Assembly (NCBI GenBank): GCA_031555175.1
Contig: JAVBUP010000060.1
Span: 1-6,535, forward strand
Length of the DNA: 6,535 nt
Source of the DNA: JAVBUP01 sp031555175
GTDB lineage: Bacteria; Bacillota_I; Bacilli_A; Erysipelotrichales; Coprobacillaceae
Direction: 5' to 3'
The position numbers and the translations under genes were made by a program. The notes beneath the pieces are model-generated. The model did no database searches and was not told the DNA's origin. It saw only the letters and a program-made list of their open reading frames with translations. This document shows positions 1 to 5,166 of this stretch, one piece after another; the first letter of the stretch is position 1; every line of letters starts with the position of its first letter.

Positions 1-39
1 ACAACAACGCTCATCTATGGTAAGATGATAGTAGCTCAT
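1..39 (-). CDS. IS30-family transposase, N-terminal fragment running off the left edge
   Basis: Read on the minus strand, an ATG at 39-37 opens a frame of 13 codons, MSYYHLTIDERCC, that is still open at base 1. The x-Y-x-H-L-T-x-x-E-R pattern is the usual opening of IS30-family transposases, just before their N-terminal helix-turn-helix. A strong ribosome binding site, AGGAGGT (minus strand, 53-47), sits at normal spacing and fixes the start. Only the extreme N-terminus is inside the window, so the catalytic domain cannot be checked. The peptide differs from the N-terminus of the complete transposase at the right side of the window, so this is a different element. Its neighbour is a MATE pump that lacks its first half, as expected if this element inserted into that gene. 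Confidence 0.65.
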   Translation of the reverse strand, partial: MSYYHLTIDERCC

Positions 40-140
40 AGTTATTACCTCCTGTTAATTTGCTTGTTTGGTCACTTACATTTTAACATAGTAATTTCTA
101 TGAGTCTTTTTTATGTGTTGCACTTGAGATTATAATTTAT
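1..140 (-). mobile_element. Terminal part of an IS30-like insertion sequence (right boundary approximate)
   Basis: This stretch holds the start of an IS30-type transposase on the minus strand, its ribosome binding site and about 85 bases of leader. MATE-type coding sequence is recognisable from about base 141 (Q-L-L-K-T-I-I-I-K-A-I-P-F before the first ATG), so the outer end of the element should lie between about 110 and 145. The stretch GTTGCACTTGAGATTATAAT at about 117-136 is the best candidate for the terminal inverted repeat, by resemblance to IS30-type ends recalled from Firmicutes. The matching repeat at the other end is outside the window, so the exact boundary and any target duplication cannot be seen. 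Confidence 0.5.
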
Positions 141-800
141 CAGTTATTAAAAACGATTATAATAAAAGCTATCCCGTTTATGGCAAATGAATTAATTTGG
201 TCTAGCTCAATGATTTTAATTTTTAGAGCTTATTCCATAACAAATACTGGCGCTGTTCCTGCTTTAAGTGTGGTAGATACAGTTTCAAATATTGCATTTA
301 TTATCTTTGGTGGTATCTCATCTGCTATCTCGATTATGATAGGAAAACGTCTAGGAGCAAATGAGCTTGATGAAGCAGTGGAAAATTCAAAAAAGCTTAC
401 TGCTTTCGCCGTAATGGTTTCATTAGGAATATCAATATTATTATTTGTAGGGGCTCCATTTATTCCTAAAGCATATAGTTATTCTAGCGAGGTTAATGAT
501 TACATCGTAACACTTCTGAGAATTAAATGTTTCTTCCTACCATTTTATGTAGTATCTGTTTCGACATTCTTTACGTTACGTGCTGGAGGAGATATGAAGT
601 CAACATTGCTGCTAGATGCGTTATTTAGCTTTTGCTGTCCAGCAATGACAGCGACAATAATTAGTTTCTTCTTCGCACCAAACATTATTATTTTCTATGC
701 TGGTATAGAATGCTTTGAATTCTTAAAGAATTATTTAGCTATTCATTTATGGAGAAAGAAGCGCTGGGTTGTAAATTTAACTACTATGGATAATGCCTAA
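141..800 (+). pseudogene. MATE-family efflux pump, C-terminal half only
   Basis: MATE proteins are twelve-helix membrane antiporters that export drugs and other cations in exchange for Na+ or H+. A full protein is about 450 residues. Here only about 220 remain, covering the second six-helix bundle. Numbering from the ATG at 180, visible family signatures are the N-E-L-x-W start of helix 7, G-K-R-L-G-A-N-E-L-D-E-A (55-66) and R-A-G-G-D-M-K (134-140). Hydrophobic segments lie at about 30-54, 73-93, 108-134, 141-165 and 167-190. The frame is open upstream of that ATG to base 87, and recognisable family sequence begins near 141, so the ATG is an internal methionine. The missing half and the adjacent IS30-type end show that the gene was cut by an insertion. 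A 206-residue product could be translated, but no ribosome binding site precedes the ATG and a half-transporter should not work. It ends at a clear terminator. Confidence 0.8.
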
Positions 801-824
801 AAGATGTAGAAATACATCTTTTTT
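799..824 (+). terminator. Intrinsic terminator of the MATE fragment
   Basis: A perfect 10-bp stem, AAAAGATGTA (799-808) with TACATCTTTT (813-822), closes on a GAAA tetraloop and ends in a run of six T (819-824). It overlaps the TAA stop of the MATE frame. The A-rich left arm lets it serve weakly on the minus strand as well. Confidence 0.8.
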
Positions 825-830
825 AGTATA

Positions 831-861
831 AAAGATAGCTCACATAATAGTGAGCTATCTT
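831..861 (-). terminator. Hairpin terminator for the 44-codon minus-strand gene
   Basis: A perfect 12-bp stem, AAGATAGCTCAC (832-843) with GTGAGCTATCTT (850-861), has a six-base ATAATA loop. On the minus strand the stem is followed by a short T-rich tail (TTTTATAC), and the stem overlaps the stop codon of the small gene ending at 860. On the plus strand no U-run follows, so its main use is probably for minus-strand transcription. The weak U-tract keeps the confidence moderate. Confidence 0.55.
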
Positions 862-994
862 AATGTGTAACACCGATATTACTTAAATCATTGATGTTTT
901 CGTTTAATTTATTGTCTTCAGCTTTAACTTGAATACTATCACTTTTCTTATCTTCAGTATTATTTGTTTTTTTCTTAACTTCTTTTTTACTCAT
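860..994 (-). CDS. Small lysine-rich acidic/basic protein of unknown function (44 residues)
   Basis: This is a short minus-strand gene starting at the ATG 994-992 and ending at TAA 862-860. The product begins MSKKEVKKKTNNTEDKKS and ends NINDLSNIGVTH. It is strongly hydrophilic, with about ten lysines, many Asp/Glu/Asn and no cysteine, signal peptide or membrane segment. It is probably disordered. Support for a real gene comes from a good ribosome binding site (GAGGTGAT, minus strand, 1006-999) at correct spacing, a run of 44 sense codons that ends exactly at a strong hairpin, and its place between convergent and divergent neighbours with no better reading. I do not recognise the family. It is divergent from the rhodanese gene, sharing a 70-base intergenic region that must hold both promoters. 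Confidence 0.6.
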   Translation of the reverse strand: MSKKEVKKKTNNTEDKKSDSIQVKAEDNKLNENINDLSNIGVTH

Positions 995-1064
995 ATTATC
1001 ACCTCATAATTATTCTTGGTCACATCAATCAAAATATTCATAGAATAAAATAGGAGGGGATTAT

Positions 1065-1379
1065 ATGTATTTTTTTCGTACAAATTATATAAAACTAGAT
1101 CCACAAACAGCTTATCAAGGGATGCAGCATCCATGTCTCATCTTAGATGTTAGAGATCCAGTTGAATATAGAGTTGATCATATCGAAAATGCCACTAACA
1201 TACCATTAGCGATGTTACCTAATCATATTCATCAGTTAGATAAAAATGTCCCAGTTTATGTGTATTGTTTTAATGGTGGAAAAAGCCATCAAGCTTGCCA
1301 TTTACTATTGAGCCATGGCTTTACTCAGGTTTATGATATTGGTGGGATAATGAGTTGGCCATATAAAACAGTTAAATAA
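1065..1379 (+). CDS. Single-domain rhodanese-like sulfurtransferase
   Basis: This 104-residue protein matches a stand-alone rhodanese domain, which carries a sulfane sulfur as a persulfide on a catalytic cysteine and passes it to acceptors such as thiols or sulfur-relay proteins. Visible motifs are L-D-V-R-D-P-x-E-Y (27-35) and H-I-x-x-A-x-N-I-P-L (39-48). The active-site loop is C-F-N-G-G-K-S with Cys68 as the likely nucleophile, and the C-terminal end is G-G-I-x-S-W (93-98). The usual loop is C-x-x-G-x-R-S, so lysine replaces the common arginine. There is no signal peptide, so it should be cytosolic. The start is fixed by AGGAGGG (1052-1058). It is followed by a separate promoter, so it is probably monocistronic. 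The physiological sulfur donor and acceptor cannot be told from the sequence. Confidence 0.9.
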   Translation: MYFFRTNYIKLDPQTAYQGMQHPCLILDVRDPVEYRVDHIENATNIPLAMLPNHIHQLDKNVPVYVYCFNGGKSHQACHLLLSHGFTQVYDIGGIMSWPYKTVK

Positions 1380-1400
1380 TTTTCATAATGCGATAATCAA

Positions 1401-1429
1401 TTGTTTAGACAATTATTTCAAGTTATAAT
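1401..1429 (+). promoter_or_regulatory. Sigma-A type promoter of the HAD phosphatase gene
   Basis: TTGTTT (1401-1406) and a perfect TATAAT (1424-1429) are separated by 17 bases. Transcription would start near 1436, right at the AGAGGTG ribosome binding site (1436-1442), giving a leader of only about a dozen bases. A small inverted repeat, AATTGT-TTAG-ACAATT (1399-1414), covers the -35 box and could be an operator or a weak rhodanese terminator. Confidence 0.55.
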
Positions 1430-1447
1430 AGGCACAGAGGTGTAATT

Positions 1448-2224
1448 ATGAAAAAGATATTATTTTCTGATTTAGATGGAACCTTAATTCACCATACAGA
1501 TGAATTAAATCCTAAAAATTTTATAGCATTAAAAGAGTTGAGAGAAAATGGATACATTGTGGTGATCTGTACTGGAAGAAATATTATTGATATTCAGCCA
1601 ACGCTTAAACAATTTCCCATTGAATATGATTATTTAGTATTATGCAATGGGGGCCATATAGTTGATAACAGGGGTAATACTATTTTTGAGAGAGTAATTT
1701 CAAAAGAGGTTGGGAATGCAATCATGGAAAAATATAGCCATGATAATGAAATTGTCACATATTATTGTAATGGTGCTCGTAACTTCTTTAATAAGGATGG
1801 TAAAATATCTGAGCTTACAGTTGATGGTATGTTTGATATCGATTTGGATTTTTTTGATGAGCTTAAAAACTCTGATAAATATCATATTATTGGTTTAAAC
1901 CAAGTCAATGAAAAAATCGATATTTTGGAAAGTATTGTTGCAGAGATAATGGATGAATATAAGGATGAAGTAGAGTGCTTTTTTAATCAACATTATGTTG
2001 ATATCGTTCCTAGTGGATGTTCAAAAGGAAATGGTGTAAAAGAACTATTAAACTATTTACAAGAAGATTTGGAAACATACTGCATTGGCGATTCATATAA
2101 TGATTTATCAATGATTCAAATCGCAGATCATGGTTATACGTTTAACCGAGTTGAAAAGAAGATCAAAGAACATGCCAAATGTGTTGATTATGTATATGAA
2201 CTAATTGAAGAAATGCTTAAATAA
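1448..2224 (+). CDS. Cof-type HAD-IIB hydrolase (sugar-phosphate or nucleotide phosphatase)
   Basis: This 258-residue cytosolic protein has the layout of the Cof/HAD-IIB family. These are Mg2+-dependent phosphatases that act on sugar phosphates, flavin or pyridoxal phosphates through an aspartyl-phosphate. All four motifs are present: D-L-D-G-T (8-12, nucleophile Asp8 and acid/base Asp10), C-T-G-R (41-44, Thr42), Lys193 in C-S-K-G-N-G (191-196) and G-D-S-Y-N-D (214-219, metal-binding Asp215 and Asp219). The stretch between about 85 and 190 is the C2B cap that sets substrate choice. C-N-G-G (66-69) is also typical. Length and ends are normal. The ribosome binding site is AGAGGTG (1436-1442). 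The gene has its own promoter and a strong terminator, so it is a single-gene unit. The substrate cannot be assigned. Confidence 0.92.
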   Translation: MKKILFSDLDGTLIHHTDELNPKNFIALKELRENGYIVVICTGRNIIDIQPTLKQFPIEYDYLVLCNGGHIVDNRGNTIFERVISKEVGNAIMEKYSHDNEIVTYYCNGARNFFNKDGKISELTVDGMFDIDLDFFDELKNSDKYHIIGLNQVNEKIDILESIVAEIMDEYKDEVECFFNQHYVDIVPSGCSKGNGVKELLNYLQEDLETYCIGDSYNDLSMIQIADHGYTFNRVEKKIKEHAKCVDYVYELIEEMLK

Positions 2225-2227
2225 TGT

Positions 2228-2271
2228 AAACAGTTTGAAAAGTCGAATATTGACACTTCAAACTGTTTTTT
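2228..2271 (+). terminator. Intrinsic terminator of the HAD gene
   Basis: A perfect 12-bp stem, AAACAGTTTGAA (2228-2239) with TTCAAACTGTTT (2257-2268), encloses a 17-base loop that can form a small inner GTC/GAC pairing. Six T residues (2266-2271) follow. It starts four bases after the TAA stop. Confidence 0.85.
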
Positions 2272-2296
2272 GATATGATAAAAATGTATTAAACTT

Positions 2297-2320
2297 CTAT
2301 ACTTACAGTGTACAGTATAG
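2297..2320 (+). promoter_or_regulatory. Inverted repeat over the likely -10 box of the WYL operon (candidate operator)
   Basis: CTATACT (2297-2303) and AGTATAG (2314-2320) form a perfect 7-bp inverted repeat with a 10-base spacer. The left arm contains TATACT (2298-2303), the best -10 candidate upstream of the 201-residue gene. The right arm runs into the AGGAGGT ribosome binding site (2319-2325). Within it TACAGT is directly repeated (2304-2309 and 2311-2316). No good -35 sits at 17 bases; TTGATA (2270-2275) is 22 bases away. An element in this position could bind a repressor, and the WYL protein encoded in the same operon is the obvious candidate for autoregulation, by inference only. It could also act as an RNA hairpin next to the ribosome binding site. 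Confidence 0.45.
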
Positions 2321-2332
2321 GAGGTAACAAAT

Positions 2333-2938
2333 ATGGTTTTCAAGACATATCAAGAAGTTTCGCATAAAGAATTTAGAGAAGTAAAAACATTTTTAATTGC
2401 TGCTAGTATTAACATTAATAGTTCATTACTATTTGGTACGTTAAAACATGAACTAGTGATAGATATAGATGGTATCAAAAAATGGTTTGCTCGTAATGAG
2501 TTAGTTGAGAGACAAGTGTTAAGTTATTTTAAAAAGAGTGTGGCGAAAGCTCAAGATTTATCAGAATTTGAAGATACTATTAGTATTTTTAATACATTAT
2601 TTGATGATGATCATATAGAGGCTAATTTATATCGTCAAATGCTATTGTTTTCAATTTTAGAGGAAAAGAAAACAATTGGGTTAGATCTAGAAGCATATTG
2701 TATAATTCGCCATTTAGCTGCTATCGAAGAAATTATAGCTCAATTGGCAAATTGCTTATCAAAAGCACAAAACAATTTAATAAGTAGAATACATGAATTA
2801 GAAAATCTTCCTTATTCGCTTAAAGAGGATAATGATTTTATCAATAATCTAGATCTATACGTGGTTAGAAAGAGAATACCAATTCTCACAAGATTGAAAG
2901 GATCATTTAGTCAATTACAACAAGTGTCACATTATTAG
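2333..2938 (+). CDS. Helical protein of unknown function, first gene of the WYL operon
   Basis: I do not recognise this 201-residue protein. It is soluble and predicted mostly helical from its residue pattern, with no signal peptide or membrane segment. There is a charged N-terminal part (1-70) and a run of acidic residues (77-95, including D-D-D-H). The long amphipathic stretch at about 120-158 could form a coiled coil, and the C-terminal segment is basic (178-190, V-R-K-R-I-P-I-L-T-R-L-K). No zinc-binding or nuclease motif is visible. The start is set by AGGAGGT (2319-2325). Its TAG stop overlaps the ribosome binding site of the next gene, AGGAGGT (2937-2943), which implies translational coupling and an expected equal supply of both proteins. 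The partner is a WYL regulator, so this protein may be a binding partner, an antagonist or part of a sensor unit. That role is inference from operon position only. Confidence 0.85.
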   Translation: MVFKTYQEVSHKEFREVKTFLIAASININSSLLFGTLKHELVIDIDGIKKWFARNELVERQVLSYFKKSVAKAQDLSEFEDTISIFNTLFDDDHIEANLYRQMLLFSILEEKKTIGLDLEAYCIIRHLAAIEEIIAQLANCLSKAQNNLISRIHELENLPYSLKEDNDFINNLDLYVVRKRIPILTRLKGSFSQLQQVSHY

Positions 2939-2946
2939 GAGGTATT

Positions 2947-3990
2947 ATGAACAATCCTGTTATTATGTTTTATGTATTAGATATTATTAAGAGTTATGAT
3001 TATACATCTGCTCTTGGTATTAGTAGAAAAGAGATAATTGAGTTATTGAGTCATGATTATAAAATATCATTGTCTTTAAAACAAGTATCTACTTGCGTAG
3101 AAAAACTAAATGAAGTATTGGAATATCTGAATAATGGAGTGAAAATTAAAACTATTCATAATGTAGGATATGCTTTAGAAAATGATTTTTTTAGTGATGC
3201 AGAGTATAAGTTTTTACAAGATTCAATCTATTCTTCTAAACAATTATCTAGTAAGGAAATGAAACATCTAGAAAATAAACTTAATAATGTTTCATCTTCA
3301 ACTCAACAACAGCGATTGAAAGTTGCAAACCCGCTAATAACTGCTCAAGAAGATGGAACTCTAGTTAAATTGAATACTATTACAAGAGCAATTTATAATG
3401 GTCATGCAATAAAATTTCATTACGTTGACTATGAGATAAATGCAGATCGTAGTCAGCTTAGTGTAAAGGAAACATACCGTCATAATGGTAATAGTAAAGA
3501 TAAAAATAATGATGCTACTTTCTATGTTGTAAGCCCGTATGAGATATTTATGGTAGATGGTAGGTATTATATAATTGGCTATTTTGATAAGCGACGAAAT
3601 AACTTATCTACATATCGCCTAGATCGTATGCGCCAAGTTACAGGTATAGGGAAAAAAGGATATTACGATTATCGTGAACAATTTGATTTTCAAGAGATAA
3701 AAGCGAATATGGTAAATATGTTTATGGCTAGTAGCCAACAAGACTTACAACTTAAGGTTCATAAGGATATCTTACGAGTAGTAATTGATCAATTTGGAGT
3801 GGACATAGAAGTAATTAACGAAACTAAACAATTTATCGAAATTAGGAAAAAAGATGTTATGATTTCTGAAGGATTAATTGGGTGGATATTAATGCTATCA
3901 AATCAAATAGAGGTTATCTACCCATTATCTCTAAAAGAAAATATTATAGGGCGTTTAAAAGATATATTAGAAATATATAATCGTGAATAG
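2947..3990 (+). CDS. WYL-domain transcriptional regulator with N-terminal winged helix and C-terminal WCX domain
   Basis: This 347-residue protein has the three-part layout of bacterial WYL regulators. A winged helix-turn-helix occupies about 1-78 (S-R-K-E-I-I-E-L-L, then V-x-x-C-V-E-K-L-N and the wing G-Y-A-L). A short helical linker follows (82-125). The WYL domain (about 142-231) contains S-P-Y-E-I-F-M-V-D-G-R-Y-Y-I-I-G-Y (196-212) and Y-R-L-D-R-M (223-228). The WCX domain (about 255-343) mediates oligomer contacts in the family. Known WYL proteins bind ligands such as nucleotides or nucleic acids through the WYL fold and control DNA-damage, phage-defence or metabolic genes. Here no defence gene is adjacent. 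An unusual feature is the polar insert N-G-N-S-K-D-K-N-N (180-188) inside the WYL domain. The gene overlaps the stop of its upstream partner through its ribosome binding site, and no terminator separates it from the channel gene downstream. Its target is unknown; autoregulation through the 2297-2320 repeat is plausible. Confidence 0.9.
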   Translation: MNNPVIMFYVLDIIKSYDYTSALGISRKEIIELLSHDYKISLSLKQVSTCVEKLNEVLEYLNNGVKIKTIHNVGYALENDFFSDAEYKFLQDSIYSSKQLSSKEMKHLENKLNNVSSSTQQQRLKVANPLITAQEDGTLVKLNTITRAIYNGHAIKFHYVDYEINADRSQLSVKETYRHNGNSKDKNNDATFYVVSPYEIFMVDGRYYIIGYFDKRRNNLSTYRLDRMRQVTGIGKKGYYDYREQFDFQEIKANMVNMFMASSQQDLQLKVHKDILRVVIDQFGVDIEVINETKQFIEIRKKDVMISEGLIGWILMLSNQIEVIYPLSLKENIIGRLKDILEIYNRE

Positions 3991-4005
3991 CTACTTGTAT
4001 TATAA

Positions 4006-4034
4006 TTGACATACTAGTTAATACTTATTATGGT
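4006..4034 (+). promoter_or_regulatory. Possible promoter of the MscS-type channel gene
   Basis: A perfect -35 consensus, TTGACA (4006-4011), is followed after 17 bases by TATGGT (4029-4034), a mediocre -10. TATTAT (4026-4031) is a better hexamer but only 14 bases away. Either choice puts the start of transcription very near the ATG at 4041, and GGTGAT (4032-4037) is the only ribosome binding site. Read-through from the WYL operon is an equally good explanation, because no terminator lies between. Confidence 0.3.
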
Positions 4035-4040
4035 GATTGT

Positions 4041-4853
4041 ATGCAAGAAAAGATAAATATTTATTTAGAGAAGTTTATGGACTCTGCCTTAGGAAATGTA
4101 TTGTCATGTATAGGGATATTAGTTTTTGGTTATTTGGTTAGCAAATACTTATTAAAAATAGTTAGGCGAATGATGGAAAAAGCTAATTTTGATCGAACAT
4201 TACAGTCGTTCTTATTATCTGTTTTTCAAACAATTGCGCGGTTATTTATTTTTTTGACTGCATTATCATCATTAGGTGTAGGCAGCACTAGTATTATTGC
4301 AATATTCACAACACTAGGAGCAGCAGTGTCATTAGGGCTAAAAGATAGTTTATCTCATCTAGCCTCAGGTATATTAATATTAGTTAATAAGCCATTTAAA
4401 GTTGGGGATTGGATTGAAGTAGATAATGTCTCGGGCAGTGTAAAAGCTATTCAAATATTCCACACAGTACTTAATACAATCGATAACCAGCGTGTTATTG
4501 TGCCAAATGGCAGCCTTGTTAATGACATAATTATCAATGAGACAGGCGAGTCTCGTCGTAGACTACAATTAGAATTTAGGATAGATTATCTCAATGATTA
4601 TGCAAGAGTTAGAGATATCATTTCAAAAATTGTCATAAATCATCGCTTCTCGATCAAATCAGAAGCACCGGTAATTAAAATAAATAAAATAAGTGATAAC
4701 AAAGTAACAATTATGTTGAGAGTATGGTGTCAAACTAGTGATTATTATACTTTAAAATTTGAATTGCTTGAAGAAATTTATTCAGCATTTAAACAAGAAA
4801 ATATTTTATTTGCGCATGATGAAGTTAATTTGTATTCCAAAGAAGTATGCTGA
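4041..4853 (+). CDS. mscS: MscS-family small-conductance mechanosensitive channel, 3' end altered by an IS
   Basis: This 270-residue inner-membrane protein matches the core MscS family, homoheptameric channels that open under membrane tension to release solutes on hypo-osmotic shock. Membrane segments are at about 18-38, 58-79 and 83-115. The last is the pore-lining helix with the family pattern G-A-A-V-S-L-G-L-K-D-S-L-S-H-L-A-S-G (93-110). The beta domain follows with K-P-F-K-V-G-D-W-I-E-V (117-127) and V-P-N-G-S-L-V (154-160), then the C-terminal alpha/beta vestibule (about 172-265). The TGA stop (4851-4853) lies in the terminal inverted repeat of the downstream insertion sequence, and the last Cys codon straddles the junction. 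The native C-terminus was therefore replaced. Since E. coli MscS is 286 residues and several short homologues are about 270, probably only a few residues were lost and function may survive. The start is the only ATG with a nearby ribosome binding site (GGTGAT, 4032-4037). Confidence 0.88.
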   Translation: MQEKINIYLEKFMDSALGNVLSCIGILVFGYLVSKYLLKIVRRMMEKANFDRTLQSFLLSVFQTIARLFIFLTALSSLGVGSTSIIAIFTTLGAAVSLGLKDSLSHLASGILILVNKPFKVGDWIEVDNVSGSVKAIQIFHTVLNTIDNQRVIVPNGSLVNDIIINETGESRRRLQLEFRIDYLNDYARVRDIISKIVINHRFSIKSEAPVIKINKISDNKVTIMLRVWCQTSDYYTLKFELLEEIYSAFKQENILFAHDEVNLYSKEVC

Positions 4854-4879
4854 AAAGAAAAGTTAACTTCCACTTTAAA
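4850..4879 (+). repeat. Left terminal inverted repeat of the IS
   Basis: Thirty bases here match the reverse complement of 6505-6534 without a mismatch. The repeat begins CTGAAAAG and ends with AAGTTAACTTCCACTTTAAA (4860-4879), which includes the palindrome AAGTTAACTT. It supplies the TGA stop codon of the channel gene. A partial inverted copy, TTTAAAGTAGAA (4889-4900), lies just inside and can pair with it as an 11-bp stem with one mismatch. Confidence 0.92.
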
Positions 4880-4892
4880 AACATTTAGTTTA

Positions 4893-5081
4893 AAGTAGAA
4901 TTTACACATGCAAATTTAAATAGTATAATAGAGATGGAAGTTATTTCTATCTCTATATCTTTAGATTTGTAAACTTAACTTCTAGTTCGTACAGTTTATA
5001 ATTAGGATCAATAGAATTTTGGGTACACAAAAGGATATGGACTTTAGCGATTTTTTTAAGGTGAAAGACTAAGTTCCACTT
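4893..5081. repeat. Iterated 12-bp subterminal motif of the IS left end
   Basis: Beyond the copy inside the inverted repeat (TAACTTCCACTT, 4864-4875), four variants occur in the left non-coding end. They are TAAATTCTACTT (minus strand, 4904-4893), TAACTTCCATCT (minus, 4943-4932), TAACTTCTAGTT (plus, 4976-4987) and TAAGTTCCACTT (plus, 5070-5081). Three more are at the right end: minus 6476-6465, plus 6486-6497, and the inverted-repeat copy at minus 6520-6509. They match the full motif at 9 to 12 of 12 positions. Repeated sites of this kind are candidates for transposase binding, by inference. Confidence 0.55.
4901..4929 (+). promoter_or_regulatory. Inward-facing promoter in the IS left end
   Basis: TTTACA (4901-4906) and a perfect TATAAT (4924-4929) are exactly 17 bases apart. 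Transcription would start near 4936 and run against the transposase gene. The start point lies inside a 13-bp imperfect inverted repeat (4928-4956, two G-U pairs, three-base loop) that could serve as an operator. There is no convincing gene directly downstream on this strand. Confidence 0.45.
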
Positions 5082-5166
5082 GGTAATACTGTAATTGTGG
5101 TGATGCCTATTCTATGATTATATTATTTTTTTAGGAGATAAGGTTTTAGGACGACCTTATCTTTTT
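4936..5166 (+). ncRNA. Candidate small non-coding or antisense RNA of the IS (speculative)
   Basis: About 230 bases lie between a consensus-like promoter (4901-4929) and an intrinsic terminator (5136-5166) on the plus strand, with no credible coding frame between. Inside, 5039-5047 can pair with 5069-5077 (one mismatch and one G-U pair). The last 44 bases would be antisense to the final codons of the transposase mRNA. A 13-base segment, GATTATATTATTT (5116-5128), is also complementary to the sequence just upstream of the transposase start. IS10 and IS30 are known to make antisense RNAs, but nothing here proves expression. Confidence 0.22.

Noticed and set aside
995..1064. Divergent promoters between the 44-codon gene and the rhodanese gene
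   Set aside because: Partial hexamers such as TAGAAT (1041-1046) exist, but no pair with acceptable -35 and spacing leaves a sensible leader, so I do not place them.
1700..1898. Open frames of about 61-62 codons on both strands
   Set aside because: Both sit inside the HAD phosphatase, whose four catalytic motifs prove the other frame; no ribosome binding sites support them.
2297..3990. WYL operon as part of a known anti-phage defence island
   Set aside because: No nuclease, methylase, ATPase or other defence effector is adjacent; the neighbours are a phosphatase and a channel.
5037..5072. Eleven-codon frame MDFSDFFKVKD in the IS left end
   Set aside because: It is too short, with only a weak AAGG three bases from the ATG; nothing sets it apart from chance.
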